NCBI GenBank assembly: GCA_002373875.1
Contig: DFKQ01000016.1
Coordinates: 1-7,870, forward strand
DNA: 7,870 bases
Reading direction: 5' to 3'
Origin: Lachnospiraceae bacterium UBA3641
Lineage (GTDB): Bacteria; Bacillota; Clostridia; Lachnospirales; Lachnospiraceae
Below are positions 6,436-7,870 of this stretch, one piece after another. Made by a program: the position numbers and the translations under genes. The stretch's first letter is position 1, and each line of letters starts with the position of its first letter. Under the pieces are notes generated by a model. That model was not told the DNA's origin and searched no databases. It saw only the letters and a program-made list of their open reading frames with translations.

Positions 6436-7056
6436 TTATTCCGCCTGCAGGTTTTCCCAGTCTATCTTCTCCTTCCCGAAGAAGTATTCCCTGTCATGCT
6501 CACCTATTTTTCGCATCACCCTGCATGGATTACCGACTGCAACAACACCTTCCGGAATATCCTTCGTCACAACGCTTCCCGCTCCTATTACCGTTTTATC
6601 CCCGATACTGACTCCGGGACATATAACGGCTCCCGCTCCTATCCACACAAGATTACCTATGTGCACATCCTTATTGTACTGAAGCTGCTTCTTTCTAAGG
6701 CTCGGATCGATGGGATGATTGGCTGTTGCTATCGTAACATTGGGGCCGAACATGACATCGTCCCCGACATAGATGTGCCCATCATCCACAAGAGTCAGGT
6801 TAAAATTGACATATACTCTTGAGCCCAGATGAAGATGGTGCCCTCCCCAGTTAGCCCTGAAAGGAAGCTCTATATAGCAGTCCTCTCCGCACTCTGCAAA
6901 GACCTCCTTCATATAGGCCTGCTTCTTATCATAATCCGAAGTCTTAAGCTGATTGAACTCCCACAGCTTATCCTGCCGGGATACCTGCTCGTCCACTATC
7001 TCCTTATCTGCAGGATCATAGATGAGTCCCCCGGTCATCCGTTCGTATTGAGTCAT
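6436..7056 (-). CDS. Sugar O-acetyltransferase, maltose/galactoside acetyltransferase type
   Basis: A 206-residue acetyl-CoA-dependent O-acetyltransferase of the left-handed beta-helix family, expected to work as a cytosolic trimer on sugars such as maltose, glucose or galactosides. The N-terminal Mac domain (about 4-56) opens MTQYERMTGGLIYDPADKEI. Hexapeptide-repeat turns follow, for example HIYVGDDVMFGPNVTI (94-109) and VWIGAGAVICPGVSIGDKTVIGAG in two stretches between 137 and 160. The catalytic histidine is in ATANHPID (H114). Length is close to the usual 185-205. The start is the ATG at 7056: AGAGAGG (7064-7070) lies 7 bases before it and the family N-terminus begins there, while the longer frame from 7104 would add 16 unconserved residues. 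It is first in a two-gene unit with the methyltransferase and divergent from the CPCC gene. I did not assign a gene symbol because the true substrate is unknown. Confidence 0.92.
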   Translation of the reverse strand: MTQYERMTGGLIYDPADKEIVDEQVSRQDKLWEFNQLKTSDYDKKQAYMKEVFAECGEDCYIELPFRANWGGHHLHLGSRVYVNFNLTLVDDGHIYVGDDVMFGPNVTIATANHPIDPSLRKKQLQYNKDVHIGNLVWIGAGAVICPGVSIGDKTVIGAGSVVTKDIPEGVVAVGNPCRVMRKIGEHDREYFFGKEKIDWENLQAE

Positions 7057-7063
7057 ATTCCAT

Positions 7064-7070
7064 CCTCTCT
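7064..7070 (-). promoter_or_regulatory. Ribosome binding site that fixes the acetyltransferase start
   Basis: Minus-strand AGAGAGG, 7 bases before the ATG at 7056. It would be inside the coding sequence if the longer frame from 7104 were used. Confidence 0.75.
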
Positions 7071-7089
7071 TTCCCCTTCCGGTTTCAAC

Positions 7090-7118
7090 TTGTCTGTTCA
7101 GCATATCTATTGTATTAT
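7090..7118 (+). promoter_or_regulatory. Promoter of the CPCC gene, predicted leaderless start
   Basis: TTGTCT (7090-7095, 4 of 6 to -35), a 17-base spacer, TATTAT (7113-7118, 5 of 6 to -10), then six bases (7119-7124) and the ATG at 7125. Normal initiation would fall on the A of the start codon. On the opposite strand TACAAT (7109-7114) overlaps this -10 and is a weak candidate -10 for the acetyltransferase gene, which has no better promoter in the 68-bp gap. Confidence 0.55.
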
Positions 7119-7124
7119 GAATCC

Positions 7125-7397
7125 ATGAAAAAGGATACCGAAAATACGAAAAATATCACACAGAAATACCGCTGTCCATGCTGCGGATACCTCACCCTTC
7201 CCGGAGCCGGTTCTTACGACATCTGTCCCGTATGCTTCTGGGAGGATGATCCCATCCAGGAGGATGATCCTGACTTCGAGGGCGGCGCCAATGATCTGAG
7301 CCTTAACGAGAGCAGGCGTAACTATGAGCTGTTCGGAGCATGTGAACAGCGATTTTGCGAGAGGGTAAGAAAACCCCTTCCGGAGGAAATGCAATGA
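7125..7397 (+). CDS. Small CPCC-family cysteine-rich protein (zinc-ribbon-like)
   Basis: A 90-residue protein matching the Cys_rich_CPCC family: YRCPCCGYLTLPG (15-27), then YDICPVCFWEDDP (31-43), an acidic stretch, and the family tail GGANDLSLNESRRNYELFGAC (split here only by my counting, about 53-73). The paired C17/C20 and C34/C37 could bind one zinc ion; C73 and C78 are extra cysteines. Function is unknown and there is no signal peptide, so it is likely cytosolic. The ATG at 7125 is chosen over an in-frame TTG at 7110, which has no ribosome site. No Shine-Dalgarno site precedes 7125 either, and a -10 element lies exactly six bases upstream, which points to a leaderless mRNA. Its stop codon overlaps the next gene as ATGA, so the two are probably translationally coupled. 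Confidence 0.88.
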   Translation: MKKDTENTKNITQKYRCPCCGYLTLPGAGSYDICPVCFWEDDPIQEDDPDFEGGANDLSLNESRRNYELFGACEQRFCERVRKPLPEEMQ

Positions 7398-7870
7398 CCG
7401 GACATGTAAAGTCAGGTGCTGTTGCCCTGATGTCTTATATCGTTATCATTCTTGCTTTATTTTCGGGATGCGGAAGCTTACGTACCGCCGGTATCCCGAA
7501 TGCCGCCGGCAATGTCACCGTTACAGGGCAGGAAACAACCTTGCCTGATCAAGCATCGCAAGCTGAAACCACACAGAATGAGACTGTGCAGGAGCAGGCC
7601 GCGCAGGATAAAGCCGCACAGAACGAGGTTGCACAGAAGCAGACAGCACAGGATAAAGCCACACAGAACGAGGCTGCACAGGAGCAGACCGCACAGGATA
7701 AAGCTACACAGAACGAGGTTGCACAGGAACAGGCCGCACAGGATAAAGCCACACAGAATGAGGCTGCACAGGAGCAGACCGCACAGGATAAAGCCGCACA
7801 GAATAAGACTGCACAGAAGCAGACCGCACAGGATAAAGCTACACTGAATGAGACTTCACAGAAGCAGGCC
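7394..7870 (+). CDS. Predicted repeat-rich lipoprotein, N-terminal part (runs off window edge)
   Basis: The frame is open for 159 codons to the window end. Residues 1-25 form a lipoprotein signal peptide: a lysine at 6, a hydrophobic run (about 9-23) and the lipobox FSGC with C26 as the predicted lipid-modified residue; Phe at -3 is less common than Leu. The mature protein would be anchored to the outer face of the membrane. A short Thr/Gly-rich segment (about 27-54) leads into seven 15-residue repeats (55-159) of the type AQDKATQNEAAQEQT, rich in Ala, Gln, Asp, Glu and Lys with no aromatic residues. These could act as a spacer or stalk for a domain beyond the window; no functional domain is visible. 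The start is supported by GGAGG (7382-7386) 7 bases before the ATG, which overlaps the stop of the CPCC gene (ATGA). The gene's function is not recognised. Confidence 0.82.
   Translation, partial: MTGHVKSGAVALMSYIVIILALFSGCGSLRTAGIPNAAGNVTVTGQETTLPDQASQAETTQNETVQEQAAQDKAAQNEVAQKQTAQDKATQNEAAQEQTAQDKATQNEVAQEQAAQDKATQNEAAQEQTAQDKAAQNKTAQKQTAQDKATLNETSQKQA
7556..7870 (+). repeat. Seven tandem 45-bp repeats inside the lipoprotein gene
   Basis: Units start at 7556, 7601, 7646, 7691, 7736, 7781 and 7826, each exactly 45 bp, and the last ends at the window edge, so the array probably continues. Unit 1 is degenerate (7556-7600); the other six begin with gcacaggataaagc or one change from it. The units at 7646 and 7736 differ at a single base. 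Each unit is itself three 15-bp parts encoding a pentapeptide of the form (A/T)-Q-x-x-(A/T/V). Since both periods are multiples of three, changes in copy number keep the frame. Confidence 0.95.

Noticed and set aside
7452..7847. Arg/His/Pro-rich plus-strand frame and a Cys/Ala-rich minus-strand frame (7549-7752) in the repeat array
   Set aside because: Both are by-products of a 45-bp repeat that lacks stops in several frames. The lipoprotein frame has the ribosome site, signal peptide and lipobox.

Overview
The window looks like a piece of a bacterial chromosome from the Clostridia, most likely Lachnospiraceae (a Butyrivibrio-like, motile anaerobe). This is an inference from the flavour of the GlyA, HolA and glycosyltransferase sequences, the GGAGG-type ribosome sites, moderate GC with AT-rich intergenic gaps, and the chemoreceptor; no rRNA or marker gene is present to confirm it. 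Coding density is very high. I see no tRNA, rRNA, CRISPR array, insertion sequence or phage gene, and no gene-free stretch over about 120 bases.

Layout. (1) Positions 1-3127, all on the minus strand: read from right to left, holA (DNA polymerase III delta), a DUF1653 protein, a family 2 glycosyltransferase and the 5' part of glyA, which leaves the window at position 1. The first three are spaced by 33 bp each and look like one operon. glyA follows after 80 bp and has its own promoter. (2) Positions 3128-3245: a divergent promoter region between holA and a chemoreceptor gene, with back-to-back promoters and a 15-bp palindrome over both -35 regions. (3) Positions 3246-5255, plus strand: a complete 669-residue methyl-accepting chemotaxis protein whose dCache sensor carries the Y-x4-R-x-W-Y signature of amino-acid-binding receptors. 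(4) Positions 5245-7056, minus strand: a maltose/galactoside-type sugar O-acetyltransferase followed 15 bp later by a Methyltransf_32-type SAM-dependent methyltransferase. The 3' end of the latter overlaps the chemoreceptor gene tail to tail by 11 bp. (5) Positions 7125-7870, plus strand: a small CPCC-type zinc-ribbon-like protein overlapping by ATGA a lipoprotein made largely of 45-bp (15-residue) repeats, which runs off the right edge.

Most genes are housekeeping or ordinary accessory genes and do not form one pathway. The less expected signals are: two genes (holA and the CPCC gene) where a good -10 element sits exactly six bases before the ATG and no Shine-Dalgarno site exists, as expected for leaderless mRNAs; a near-consensus promoter pointing antisense into the glycosyltransferase gene and abutting the glyA promoter; and the translationally coupled CPCC protein/repeat lipoprotein pair, whose function I do not recognise.

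Several starts were set from ribosome sites rather than the longest reading frame: the DUF1653 gene (ATG at 2074), the chemoreceptor (ATG at 3246), the acetyltransferase (ATG at 7056) and the CPCC gene (ATG at 7125). All promoter calls are by eye.
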